33,397 nucleotides of DNA from Rhodospirillales bacterium (lineage in GTDB: Bacteria; Vulcanimicrobiota; Vulcanimicrobiia; Vulcanimicrobiales; Vulcanimicrobiaceae): contig JANYGA010000142.1 in assembly GCA_025359485.1 (NCBI GenBank), positions 1-33,397 of the forward strand, in the 5' to 3' direction. A program made the position numbers and the translations under genes. Every line of letters starts with the position of its first letter. Positions within the stretch are counted from its first letter, which is position 1. This document shows, one piece after another, positions 16,518 to 24,813 of the stretch. The notes under the pieces were generated by a model. The model was not told where the DNA came from. It saw only the letters and a program-made list of their open reading frames with translations, and searched no databases.

Positions 16518-17761
16518 TCGCCACTCGCGACACCCGCGCCGCCACCATCGCCGCCGACTTTCCGATCCTCGCGCAGACGACGTCGCGCGGGAAACGGCTA
16601 GCATTTTTGGATTCGGCCGCGAGTTCGCAGAAGCCGCAAGCCGTCATCGACGCGCTCGTGCACTACTACACGCACGATAACGCGAACATCCATCGCGGCG
16701 TGTACGAACTCGCGACGCGCGCGACCGACGCGTTCGAAGGCGCGCGCGCGAAAGTCGCACGCTTCATCAACGCAGCCGAACCCGCCGAAATTGTCTGGAC
16801 GCGCAACTCGACCGAAGCGATCAATCTCGTGAGCTTCACGTGGGGCGTCACGAACCTCAAACCGGGTGACGTCATCCTCACGACGGAACTCGAACATCAT
16901 TCCAACCTCGTGCCGTGGCAGCTGCTCGCCGCAAAGACGGGCGCGGAACTCCGCTATATCACCGTCGATGCCCATGGCGTTCACGAACTCGGCGATCTCG
17001 ATGAGAAGCTGCGCGGTGTCAAGCTGCTCGCATTTACCGACGTCTCGAATACGCTCGGAACGATCGCACCGGTAAAGATGCTCGTCGATGCGGCGCACGC
17101 CGTCGGTGCGGTCGTGCTCGTCGATGGATCGCAATCCGTACCGCACATGAAGGTCGACGTCCGCGCACTCGACATCGATTTTTTCGTTGCAAGCGGCCAT
17201 AAGATGTGCGGCCCGACGGGAATCGGATTCTTATACGGCAAGCGCTCGTTGCTCGAAGCGATGCCGCCGTTCCTTACCGGCGGCGATATGATTCGCGAAG
17301 TCGGCTACGAGAAAACCTCGTTCAACGAACTGCCGTGGAAATTCGAAGCGGGCACGAGCAATATTGCAGACGCGGTCGGCCTCGGCGCCGCCGTCGACTA
17401 TCTCGAAGCCGTCGGGATGGATTGGATCGCCGAACACGAGCGTTCTCTGACCGCCTACGCGCTCGATTCGATGGAGCCGCTCGTCGCGCGCGGCCTCGCG
17501 ATCTACGGTCCCAAGGATCGTGCGAAGCGATCGGGTGTGATCTCGTTCAACTTCGCCGATATTCACGCGCACGACATGGCCTCGATCCTCGATACCGAGG
17601 GCGTTTGCGTTCGCGCCGGACACCATTGCACGATGCCGCTCATGGATAAGATGGGCTGGCCCGCAACGGCGCGCGCGTCGTTCTATCTCTACAACACCGA
17701 GCAAGATGTCGACCAACTCATCTTCGGTCTCGAGAAAGCCGCGACGGTCTTTAAGCTCTAA
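16514..17761 (+). CDS. sufS: SufS cysteine desulfurase
   Basis: 415 residues, a group II (SufS/CsdA-type) PLP enzyme. It removes sulfur from L-cysteine as an enzyme-bound persulfide for Fe-S cluster building. The PLP lysine is Lys230 in ASGHKMCGPTG, and the catalytic cysteine is Cys372 in the short loop RAGHHCTMPLM, typical of SufS. Other marks are NANIHRGVYELA, TRNSTEAINLV, ELEHHSNLVPWQ and KFEAGTSNIAD. It starts in an ATGA overlap with the preceding gene and ends immediately before sufU, so all four genes are tightly coupled. Confidence 0.96.
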   Translation: MIATRDTRAATIAADFPILAQTTSRGKRLAFLDSAASSQKPQAVIDALVHYYTHDNANIHRGVYELATRATDAFEGARAKVARFINAAEPAEIVWTRNSTEAINLVSFTWGVTNLKPGDVILTTELEHHSNLVPWQLLAAKTGAELRYITVDAHGVHELGDLDEKLRGVKLLAFTDVSNTLGTIAPVKMLVDAAHAVGAVVLVDGSQSVPHMKVDVRALDIDFFVASGHKMCGPTGIGFLYGKRSLLEAMPPFLTGGDMIREVGYEKTSFNELPWKFEAGTSNIADAVGLGAAVDYLEAVGMDWIAEHERSLTAYALDSMEPLVARGLAIYGPKDRAKRSGVISFNFADIHAHDMASILDTEGVCVRAGHHCTMPLMDKMGWPATARASFYLYNTEQDVDQLIFGLEKAATVFKL

Positions 17762-18193
17762 ATGGAAGATTTTTACAAAGAGTACATCCTCGATCACTAT
17801 CGTAACCCGCGAAACTTCGGCGAACTCGAAGCGCCCGATGCGACCGCGGAAGACCTCAATCCGCTCTGCGGCGACCGCATCCGTTTCGACCTGCGCATCG
17901 ACGGCGACGGTCGCGTGAGCGATGTGAAATTTTCCGGCAAAGGTTGCGCGATCAGTCAGGCGTCGGCGTCGATGCTTTCGGAATCGCTCAAGGGCGAGAA
18001 ACTCGAAGACGTCGCGCGACTCTCGCAAGACGTCGTCTTAGAGAACGTCGGCATCGGCATCAGCCCCGCGCGCATGAAATGCGCGATGCTCGGCCTCAAA
18101 GTCGTAAAATCCGCGGCGCTCGGTGAAATCGCGACGTGGCCCGATGAGGTGCCCGTCGCCCCGTCCAGGGCGGTAAACGACACATCCCGCTAG
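17762..18193 (+). CDS. sufU: SufU, sulfur acceptor/scaffold partner of SufS
   Basis: 143 residues; the ATG follows the sufS TAA with no gap. All three conserved cysteines are present: Cys36 in NPLCGD, Cys62 in GKGCAISQAS and Cys107 in RMKCAMLGL. In SufU these, with an Asp, bind zinc and accept the persulfide from SufS. The N-terminus YKEYILDHYRNPRNFG is standard. The last 20 residues are Pro/Ala-rich. This is the canonical U-type protein of the locus and contrasts with the Cys-poor homologue at 13190-13717. Confidence 0.94.
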   Translation: MEDFYKEYILDHYRNPRNFGELEAPDATAEDLNPLCGDRIRFDLRIDGDGRVSDVKFSGKGCAISQASASMLSESLKGEKLEDVARLSQDVVLENVGIGISPARMKCAMLGLKVVKSAALGEIATWPDEVPVAPSRAVNDTSR

Positions 18194-18234
18194 AGGGTTT
18201 CGCCGAACTCGCCGCACGCGTTGCGGGAGCGATC

Positions 18235-18537
18235 GTGCTCGACGCACTCGCGTTCATTGTATGGAACGTCGGCACGCGCACGCCGCTCGCGCTCCTGACG
18301 GACCTACGCCAAGGTTTGCGCGATCGGCGCGTGCTCGGCATCGGCATCATCTCCGCGATCGTCGGCCTCGTTTTCATCGTGGCGGCGACGGTCTTGCTCG
18401 CGCCTGCAATCGCCGATCCGCCGCGCGAACTTAGCGTCGCGGAATTGCTGACGTTTCTCGTCGCCCTTCTCGTCGAAATCCTCATCGGCGAGGACGTCCG
18501 GCGCCTCGTCGGCATCGGCCGAACGCCCTCGGTTTAA
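18235..18537 (+). CDS. Small membrane protein of unknown function
   Basis: 100 residues from a GTG preceded by GGGAG at 5 nt spacing, which fixes the start. A short hydrophobic N-terminus is followed by two predicted membrane helices at about 33-57 and 66-86. The C-terminus (GEDVRRLVGIGRT) is polar. I do not recognise a family. It follows sufU after 41 nt on the same strand and may be transcribed with the suf operon. The 3' end overlaps the convergent lipoprotein gene by 4 nt. Confidence 0.6.
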   Translation: MLDALAFIVWNVGTRTPLALLTDLRQGLRDRRVLGIGIISAIVGLVFIVAATVLLAPAIADPPRELSVAELLTFLVALLVEILIGEDVRRLVGIGRTPSV

Positions 18538-18998
18538 CTCTGGCGCTTGCCTTCGACGCAGACGTTTTGAACGTCGTAAGCGTTCATCGTGATCCATCGT
18601 TGCGAACCGCGATCGCGCACGAGCAGATAGATGTGGCGCGTGAGCGAGCCTTCGGGTGCGAGTGAGATCGCGATCGCGCGGATGCGTGCGAAGCCGTCGG
18701 TCTCGCCGAGCGTCGGCGCGCTTTTTGGTAGCGCGAGAAGCTGATCGTTGAAATGAGCGATCACGCCATCGCCCGCGCGCACGGCGCGCATCACGTCGAC
18801 ATCGGTCGGGCGATCGCTCAGGATCGTATCGTTGGTCGACGTCATCACGCTATCGACTCCCGTCATGCGCGCCTGCTTCGAGCCACAAAACGCCTCGACG
18901 CGCGTTGGATGACCGATCTTGGGAACGCTCGGCGCGCAACTCGCGAAGGCGATTGCGGTCAGAGCGCAAGCGAACGCGCGCGTTCGATATGCCGACAT
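18534..18998 (-). CDS. Small lipoprotein of unknown function, downstream of a secretin
   Basis: 154 residues. The N-terminus is positively charged, followed by a hydrophobic run ending in AFASC with Cys21, which resembles a lipobox with signal peptidase II cleavage. Two further cysteines (in EAFCGSK and NVCVEGK) could form a disulfide outside the cytoplasm. No family is recognised. It begins 6 nt after the secretin stop, so it is very likely co-transcribed with it. Some secretins use small lipoproteins (pilotins) to reach the outer membrane; that role is possible here but rests only on position. Confidence 0.65.
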   Translation of the reverse strand: MSAYRTRAFACALTAIAFASCAPSVPKIGHPTRVEAFCGSKQARMTGVDSVMTSTNDTILSDRPTDVDVMRAVRAGDGVIAHFNDQLLALPKSAPTLGETDGFARIRAIAISLAPEGSLTRHIYLLVRDRGSQRWITMNAYDVQNVCVEGKRQS

Positions 18999-19004
18999 CG
19001 CGCG

Positions 19005-20537
19005 CTAGTTTTTCGCGGGTACGGTCGTCGGCGCGACGATATGCGGCGTGACGACGATGTAGAGATTGGTTTGCGAGTGCGAGGTGTTCACGTGTCTGAA
19101 AAACGTTCCGATCAGGGGCAGATCGCCGATGAACGGCAATTTAACTAAGTTGCGAATTTCGTTATCTTGTAGCAGCCCGCCGATGACGAACGATTCGCCG
19201 TCGCGCACCGACGCGATCGTATTCGCCGTCCGTTGACTGATTTGCGGAACGCCCGATACGAAATTCGTAACGCTCGAGACTTCCGAATAAATATGAGACG
19301 TCACGAATCCGTCGGAACTCACACGCGGCTGAATCTGCAAATTCACGCCGACGTTGACGTAGCTGACCTGCTGCGCCGCACCCGCACCGCTATTGGCGAA
19401 GACGACCGACGTGATGATCGGAATCGCATCGCCCGTCAGGATCGATGCGGGTTGGCCGCTCTGCGCGAGGATGCGCGGCTTTGCGATGATCTTCGCATTG
19501 CCGAGCGAGACTTGCGCGAAAAGCGTCGCTTGAAAACTCACTTGACCGGTGCCCGGCTGGAGATTTTTGAGCGTGTATCCGCCGTTCGCGCCGCTGGCGT
19601 TGGCGATGATGCCGCTGCCGTCGGGTGAGAGGTCGATGCCGATGTTCCGCGCCGCCGAGTCGCTCAACTCGACGATCTGCGTTTCCAAAATGACGCTACG
19701 CACCGGGATATCGAGCTTATCGATGACCGCGCGTAAACCCGCGACGACATCGGGCGTGCCGGTGAGGACGATCGCATTGAGCCGCCGGTCGACGGCGATA
19801 TTTTCATTCACGCGCTGCGCGAGCCCGTTTTGCTGTCCGAAGCCACCGCCGTAGGTCTGCGCCGCGCCGCCGTTATTATTGCCGCTGCCGAACCCACCCC
19901 CGAGGCCACCGAACGAGCCCGTGAGCGACGATGTGCCGATGTTGGTTTGCGTGGGTGAAAACGTGTCGTTGGACGTCACGTTCGAACCGGCCGCGAGGAC
20001 GCCCGCAATCTCGCTGATATCGGCGTATTTGAGCGAGATCAATTCCGTCACGAGGCCCGTCGTTGCGGGCGCCGGCGTGGGCGCGAGCAATGCGTTCAGT
20101 TGCGCGTTCGAGATCCCGCCCGGGCCCCCGACCGCCGATGCGTTCGCTTTCGAAATATCGATGAAGATCGTCGCACCGGCGGCGCGAACGCGTACGGGCG
20201 TCGCCGCCGCGAGATGCAACGCGATATTGCTCGAAGCACCGGCCTGCGCGACCGACAGGCTTGTCACGGGGCCGCTTCCCGTAACGGTTGGGGGCACCGC
20301 TCCAACCGACGTATTATCGAAGATGACCGCCGTCTCAGACGTACCCGCGCCGACGAGATGGTAGATGGGCGCGGCGCCGCTGAAACCGATCGTCACCACG
20401 ACGCCGCCCAACGGTGCCGGATCGATCCGAACCGTGCTGAGAATCGAGGCGGCACGCGCGGGTGAGATCGCGGCGCAAAAAAAGACGATGAGGGCGATCG
20501 GCAAGACAACCGTCGGGGAAATGCCGCGGAGACGCAT
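19005..20537 (-). CDS. AMIN-domain secretin (type II/IV pilus PilQ-like outer-membrane channel)
   Basis: 510 residues from the ATG at 20535-20537, with a signal peptide of about 29 residues (SPARA-A). Domains are AMIN-like (about 32-130), a Pro/Ala linker, an N1-type secretin domain (165-275) interrupted by a Gly/Asn-rich segment (205-240), then the secretin core (285-500). Core marks are LGNAKIIAKPRILAQSGQPA, VGVNLQIQPRV, SVRDGESFVIGGLLQD and KLPFIGDLPLIGTFF. Secretins form large gated rings in the outer membrane for pili or secretion. AMIN domains are typical of PilQ and bind peptidoglycan. No pilMNOP or gsp genes adjoin it. The frame extends upstream with a possible TTG start behind it. 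Confidence 0.9.
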   Translation of the reverse strand: MRLRGISPTVVLPIALIVFFCAAISPARAASILSTVRIDPAPLGGVVVTIGFSGAAPIYHLVGAGTSETAVIFDNTSVGAVPPTVTGSGPVTSLSVAQAGASSNIALHLAAATPVRVRAAGATIFIDISKANASAVGGPGGISNAQLNALLAPTPAPATTGLVTELISLKYADISEIAGVLAAGSNVTSNDTFSPTQTNIGTSSLTGSFGGLGGGFGSGNNNGGAAQTYGGGFGQQNGLAQRVNENIAVDRRLNAIVLTGTPDVVAGLRAVIDKLDIPVRSVILETQIVELSDSAARNIGIDLSPDGSGIIANASGANGGYTLKNLQPGTGQVSFQATLFAQVSLGNAKIIAKPRILAQSGQPASILTGDAIPIITSVVFANSGAGAAQQVSYVNVGVNLQIQPRVSSDGFVTSHIYSEVSSVTNFVSGVPQISQRTANTIASVRDGESFVIGGLLQDNEIRNLVKLPFIGDLPLIGTFFRHVNTSHSQTNLYIVVTPHIVAPTTVPAKN

Positions 20538-20750
20538 ATCGCGTCGTATCGCGCGCGCACGATCCGGACCTCCCCCCAATTTCCGGCGTCGAAGCGATAG
20601 CGGGGGAAAAGATTTCTCTTGACACCGCCCGTGCGACATGGCAGGGAATGCAATCCAGTCGGTTAACGAAACCTTCTTTCGTCTTATTAGTTGGCGGGAT
20701 GCACTTACGTCTTGTCGCGATCGATTTCTCAAGTTGAGGAGACCCGGGTC
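20538..20750. promoter_or_regulatory. Divergent intergenic region, secretin and livK
   Basis: This 213-nt spacer has a TTGACA (20619-20624) on the plus strand, but no good -10 box at 16-18 nt. A weaker pair is TTAACG (20663-20668) with TATTAG (20685-20690), 16 nt apart. A short inverted repeat, CGAAA-CCTTC-TTTCG, lies at 20667-20681 within the latter. The livK ribosome binding site GAGGAGA is at 20736-20742. No gene is seen in the region. Confidence 0.4.
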
Positions 20751-21998
20751 ATGTTCAACCAAGCCAAGCCAAGTCGCGGGCAGTTCGTCGTCGGCGGCGC
20801 AGCCGGCGCGGCGGTAGCCGCATTCTCGAGCGTCAACGTCATCGCCGCTCCGATGAAAAAAGTCGTCATCGGCCTCGACGTTCCGCAAACCGGTCCCTAC
20901 TCCGATCAAGGACAGGATCAGCTCCGCGCTTACAAGCTGGCGATCGAAGAAATCAACGCCAAGGGTGGCGTGATGGGCATGCAGATCGAGGCGTCGGTCG
21001 GCGACGATCAGACGAAGGCTCCCGTCGCTGTGGAAAACGCGCGTCGCATGATCGAACGCGACGGCGCCGTGATGATCACGGGCGGCTCGTCGAGTGCGAC
21101 CGCGGTCGCGGTTTCGGGTTTGTGCCAAGAGAAGAAAACGATCTTCATGGCGACGTTGACGCATTCAAATGCGACGACGGACGAGTCGTGCCACTATCAT
21201 ACGTTCCGCCGCTACAACAATGCGTACATGTCGGCGCACGCGATGGCCAAAACGCTCCTCACGAAATACGGCACCGGCAAGTGGTTTCATATTACGGCCG
21301 ACTACACGTGGGGCCACTCGGTCTACGAGAGCCTGACCGAAGTTCTCGAGCCCAAAGGCGCGAAGACGATCAAGAACGTGCTCTTACCGCTTGGCACGAC
21401 CGACTTTTCATCCGCGCTTTCGCAGGCCCAAGCCGCGAAACCGGACGTCCTGGTCATCACCGAGTTTGGCAAAGACATGGTCAACGCGGTCAATCAAGCC
21501 GCACAGTTCGGCCTGACGAAATCGACGAAGATTCTCGTTCCGCTCGCGGATGAATATATGGCCAAAGGCGCGGGCGACAACTTCGACAACGTCGTTACGA
21601 CGGCACCCTTCTACTGGCAGTATCACGCGGCAAAATATCCGGCGGCGAAAAAATTCGTCGATGCGTTCATGAAGCGTTACGGCGCGCCACCGAGCAACGG
21701 TGCCGAATGTGCGTACACGAATATCTATCAGTGGAAAGAAGGCGTCGAGCGTTCGGGCTCGCTCGATCCCAAAAAGTTCATCGAGAAGATGGAAGGCCAC
21801 AAATTCACGGCGACCAAGGAGCCGGAATACTGGCGCGCATCGGACCACCAGGGCATCAACAGCTGCCTCGTTCTCGAGGGCGTTCCGGTGAAAGATCGTG
21901 CGAATCCGTACGCGTTCGCAAAGGTCCTCGAAGTGCACGACGGTGAGTCGGTCTCGATTCCGGCCGCCAGCAGCAAGTGCAAAATCGAGTCCGCCTAA
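20751..21998 (+). CDS. livK: Branched-chain amino-acid-type ABC transporter, substrate-binding protein
   Basis: 415 residues from the ATG at 20751, preceded by GAGGAGA. The N-terminus has SRGQFVVGGAAGAAVAAF, a hydrophobic export signal that resembles a Tat signal with one of the two arginines replaced. The mature part is a periplasmic-binding fold of the Leu/Ile/Val family: VVIGLDVPQTGPYSDQGQ, INAKGGVMGMQIE and VMITGGSSSATAVAVS. The ligand is not certain, since this family also binds amides, urea, short-chain acids and aromatic compounds. It is followed by a strong hairpin and then by the permease and ATPase genes, as in a complete HAAT importer. Confidence 0.93.
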   Translation: MFNQAKPSRGQFVVGGAAGAAVAAFSSVNVIAAPMKKVVIGLDVPQTGPYSDQGQDQLRAYKLAIEEINAKGGVMGMQIEASVGDDQTKAPVAVENARRMIERDGAVMITGGSSSATAVAVSGLCQEKKTIFMATLTHSNATTDESCHYHTFRRYNNAYMSAHAMAKTLLTKYGTGKWFHITADYTWGHSVYESLTEVLEPKGAKTIKNVLLPLGTTDFSSALSQAQAAKPDVLVITEFGKDMVNAVNQAAQFGLTKSTKILVPLADEYMAKGAGDNFDNVVTTAPFYWQYHAAKYPAAKKFVDAFMKRYGAPPSNGAECAYTNIYQWKEGVERSGSLDPKKFIEKMEGHKFTATKEPEYWRASDHQGINSCLVLEGVPVKDRANPYAFAKVLEVHDGESVSIPAASSKCKIESA

Positions 21999-22018
21999 CC
22001 GAACCTACGATACCTCGC

Positions 22019-22054
22019 AAAGGACCGGCTTCCCGATGTGGAAGCCGGTCCTTT
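22019..22054 (+). terminator. Perfect 15-bp hairpin between livK and livH
   Basis: AAAGGACCGGCTTCC (22019-22033) and GGAAGCCGGTCCTTT (22040-22054) pair exactly around a 6-nt loop, CGATGT. The 3' arm ends in TTT. It starts 20 nt after the livK stop and is the strongest hairpin in the window. It probably terminates part of the transcription, or protects the livK mRNA, so that binding protein exceeds membrane subunits. As a perfect palindrome it could act on both strands. Confidence 0.8.
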
Positions 22055-22973
22055 CGTACGCCGCACGACGCGCGAGAATGAGGACACGACTATCGACGCC
22101 ATCCTATCGCAGCTTCCCGGTCAACTTCTAGACGGATTCATCCGCGGACTCGTCTACGTCGCGATCGCCTTGGGCCTCACGATCGTCTTCGGCATGTTGC
22201 GCCTCGTAAATTTCGCTCACGGTGCGTTTTACGCCATCGGTGCGTACGTCGGTCTCGTCGTCGCGGAAAAACTGGGACTCGCGGCCGGCCTCATCGCAGC
22301 CCCGATCGCCGTCGCGTTTTTTGCCGTCGTTTTCGACCGCATCTTGTTGCGACGTTTTTATTCGAAAGAACCGACATCGCAGATTCTCGTAACGTTCGGC
22401 GTCGCGATCGTCGTGCAAGAAACATTGCGTCTCATCTTTGGCGGAACGACGCGCTCGTTTCCCATCCCCGCGGCACTTGCGGGATCGTTCAATCTCGGCT
22501 TCACGCAATATCCGACGTACCGGTTACTCTTCGCCATCGGTATCGTGCTGCTGATCGTTGCGGTCTATCTCTTCATCGAACGCACCGACTACGGGCTCAT
22601 CGTTCGCGCGGGCATCCGCGATCGAACGATGGTGCAACTCCTCGGCGGTAACGTCAAGCTGGCATCGACGATCATCTTCGCACTCGGGGCGAGCCTCGCG
22701 GGGCTCGTCGGCGCGGCTGCGAGCCCGATCTACAGCGTCGATCCGAATACCGGATTTTCGTTTCTCATCCCGTCGTTCGTCGTCGTGGTTATCGGGGGGC
22801 TCGGCAGCTTTTGGGGCGCGGTGCTCGGCGGTCTCCTCGTCGGCGAATTACAGAGCGTCGCCACCCTCGCCTTACCTGCGGCGAGCGACGTCATCATCTA
22901 TATCGCGATGGCGATCGTCTTGCTCGTCAAACCATCGGGCTTACTCGGCGAGAGCGAGATGATTCGCGGATGA
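22038..22973 (+). CDS. livH: Branched-chain amino-acid-type ABC transporter permease LivH
   Basis: 311 residues from the GTG at 22038, or 293 if it starts at the ATC at 22092. The family N-terminus is QLLDGFIRGLVYVAIALGLTIVFGMLRLVNFAHGAFY, with about eight membrane helices, and GGLGSFWGAVLGGLLVG is the conserved late loop. Homologues usually begin shortly before QLLDG, which places the natural start near 22092. The GTG lies inside the terminator loop and adds a charged leader of about 18 residues. Between them there is no in-frame ATG, GTG or TTG, while AGGA sits 7 nt before ATC 22092. The start is therefore unresolved. The stop overlaps livM by ATGA. Confidence 0.9.
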   Translation: MEAGPFVRRTTRENEDTTIDAILSQLPGQLLDGFIRGLVYVAIALGLTIVFGMLRLVNFAHGAFYAIGAYVGLVVAEKLGLAAGLIAAPIAVAFFAVVFDRILLRRFYSKEPTSQILVTFGVAIVVQETLRLIFGGTTRSFPIPAALAGSFNLGFTQYPTYRLLFAIGIVLLIVAVYLFIERTDYGLIVRAGIRDRTMVQLLGGNVKLASTIIFALGASLAGLVGAAASPIYSVDPNTGFSFLIPSFVVVVIGGLGSFWGAVLGGLLVGELQSVATLALPAASDVIIYIAMAIVLLVKPSGLLGESEMIRG

Positions 22974-24049
22974 GCACGGCCGATCTCCGTTTCTACGGTC
23001 TCACGTTGCTCGGACTCATGGTCTTCCCGTTCGTCATCCACCCGATCGGCGGCTATCCGGGTCTCGCGACGCAAATTCTCATCGTCGCAATCGCGACGGT
23101 CGGGTTCAATCTCTTACTCGGCTACGCAGGCCTACTCTCGTACGGACAGGCCGCGTTCTACGGCGTCGGTTCGTACATGGCGTTACTCACCGTGTCGCGT
23201 TTTTTTCCGAGCCATCCGAATTTTTGGCTCGCGATGATGCTTTCGATCGGCTTCGTCACGCTGATGGCGCTCGGCATCGGAGCGCTCGTCGTGCGCCTCT
23301 ACGGGATCTACTTCGGACTCGTGACGCTCGCGATCGCGCAGATGTTCTTCTTCATCATCTTCCAGTGGCGCGATCTCACGAAAGGCGACGACGGCTTGCA
23401 AGGCATCTCGTCGCCCGCGCTTCCGCTCGGCTTTACGTCGATCGATCTCTCGGCTCCGTTACCGCAAGCCGATCTCGGACCGTTCGGTAATCTCGGCGAC
23501 GTGCACTACTGGTACATCTTCGCTGCGATCGTGATGTTTCTCGTGCTCGCGTTCATGCGCACGCTCACGCAATCGCAATTCGGCGAAGTGCTCGGCGCGA
23601 TTCGCGAAAACGAGGAGCGCAGCATGTTCGTCGGCTTTGATCCTGCGAAATATAAACTCGCGGCTTTCACGATCGCGGGAGCGCTCGCGGGTCTCTCCGG
23701 AGCTTTACGCGGACTCTACGAAGGGTCGACGAATCCCGACGCGCTCACGGTCGATACGAGCGGCAATTTCGTGATCTTCGCCGTCGTCGGCGGCCTCAAA
23801 ACGCTCTTCGGTCCCGTCGTCGGCACCGGTCTCATCATGTATCTCCAAAACGTCATTAGCGCGAAGACGGAAGCATGGCGCCTGATCGAGGGGTTGATCT
23901 TCGTCGCGGTGATCGTCTTCTTGCCGGGCGGCATTCTCGGTACGTTGTTACGGCGCAATCGCAAAGGTCCGGCGCAGCGTATTCTTGCGGGCGCCGTTCG
24001 AACCGGTCCCGCGACCGACGCTTCGGTTCCCCGCGGAGTAACGCGCTGA
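22970..24049 (+). CDS. livM: Branched-chain amino-acid-type ABC transporter permease LivM
   Basis: 359 residues from the ATG in the ATGA overlap with livH. It is the second membrane subunit, with eight to ten hydrophobic helices. The family stretch is LLLGYAGLLSYGQAAFYGVGSY (about 45-66), then RLYGIYFGLVTLAIAQM, LGAIRENEERSMFVGFDPAKYKL and the late LFGPVVGTGLI. The LivM coupling loop (AIRENEER) that contacts the ATPases is well preserved. The C-terminal tail is basic and cytoplasmic. The gene overlaps livG by 1 nt (TGATG). Confidence 0.94.
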   Translation: MSTADLRFYGLTLLGLMVFPFVIHPIGGYPGLATQILIVAIATVGFNLLLGYAGLLSYGQAAFYGVGSYMALLTVSRFFPSHPNFWLAMMLSIGFVTLMALGIGALVVRLYGIYFGLVTLAIAQMFFFIIFQWRDLTKGDDGLQGISSPALPLGFTSIDLSAPLPQADLGPFGNLGDVHYWYIFAAIVMFLVLAFMRTLTQSQFGEVLGAIRENEERSMFVGFDPAKYKLAAFTIAGALAGLSGALRGLYEGSTNPDALTVDTSGNFVIFAVVGGLKTLFGPVVGTGLIMYLQNVISAKTEAWRLIEGLIFVAVIVFLPGGILGTLLRRNRKGPAQRILAGAVRTGPATDASVPRGVTR

Positions 24050-24813
24050 TGTCGGCGATTCTCGAAACCAAAAATCTCGGCAAGCGCTTCGGTGCGTTTG
24101 CGGCCAATAGCGAGATCGATTTCTCGGTGCAGAAGGGCGAATTACGCGCCGTGATCGGACCCAACGGCGCGGGCAAAACGACGTTCTTCAACCTGCTCTC
24201 CGGAATCGCCGACCCGACCGAGGGCGAGATCTACTTTCAAGGTGAGAAGATCACCCATCTTGCGGGACCGCGCCGTGTCGCACGTGGGATCGCGAAAGCG
24301 TTTCAAACCGCCAACGTCTATCCCGACGAATCGGTCTTCCAGAATTGTCGCCTCGCCGCGCTCGCGCATACGCAAGGCCTCTTCAAACTCGAACTCTTTC
24401 GGCCATCATCGCGCGATGCGAACGTCGATACGATCGCGCGCGAAGCACTCGAACTCGTCGATCTGTACGAGATGGCCAATTTGCGTGCGGGCGACCTATC
24501 GCACGGCGACAAGAAACGCCTCGATATCGCCGTCGCGCTCGCGACGAAACCGCAGATTCTCTTACTCGACGAACCCGTCGCCGGGATGTCACTCGAGGAA
24601 GTCGCCAAGACCGATCATCTCATTCGCGGTCTCGCGAAGCAGATGACGGTACTCATCATCGAGCACGACATGAATATGATCATGGGCATCTCCGACTCGA
24701 TCACGGTCTTGCATCAAGGGAAGATTCTCGCGCAGGGAACGCCCGCGGAGATTCGCTCGAGCAAAACCGTGCAAGATGCCTATCTCGGCGGCCACGACGA
24801 AGGACACGTATGA
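24049..24813 (+). CDS. livG: Branched-chain amino-acid-type ABC transporter ATP-binding protein LivG
   Basis: 254 residues. Walker A is GPNGAGKTT (38-46), the signature is LSHGDKKR in place of the more usual LSYGxQR, and Walker B is ILLLDEPVAGMS. The switch His lies in IIEHDM. It hydrolyses ATP on the inner face of the membrane for the LivHM permease. The ATG at 24049 overlaps the livM stop, and the end overlaps livF by ATGA. Confidence 0.95.
   Translation: MSAILETKNLGKRFGAFAANSEIDFSVQKGELRAVIGPNGAGKTTFFNLLSGIADPTEGEIYFQGEKITHLAGPRRVARGIAKAFQTANVYPDESVFQNCRLAALAHTQGLFKLELFRPSSRDANVDTIAREALELVDLYEMANLRAGDLSHGDKKRLDIAVALATKPQILLLDEPVAGMSLEEVAKTDHLIRGLAKQMTVLIIEHDMNMIMGISDSITVLHQGKILAQGTPAEIRSSKTVQDAYLGGHDEGHV

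Noticed and set aside
20538-21164. Upstream extension of the secretin by about 200 residues
   Set aside because: It lies antisense to the livK gene and precedes a clear signal peptide that must be N-terminal.
22811-22969. Upstream extension of LivM
   Set aside because: It covers the end of livH; the ATG in the ATGA overlap gives the standard LivM N-terminus.
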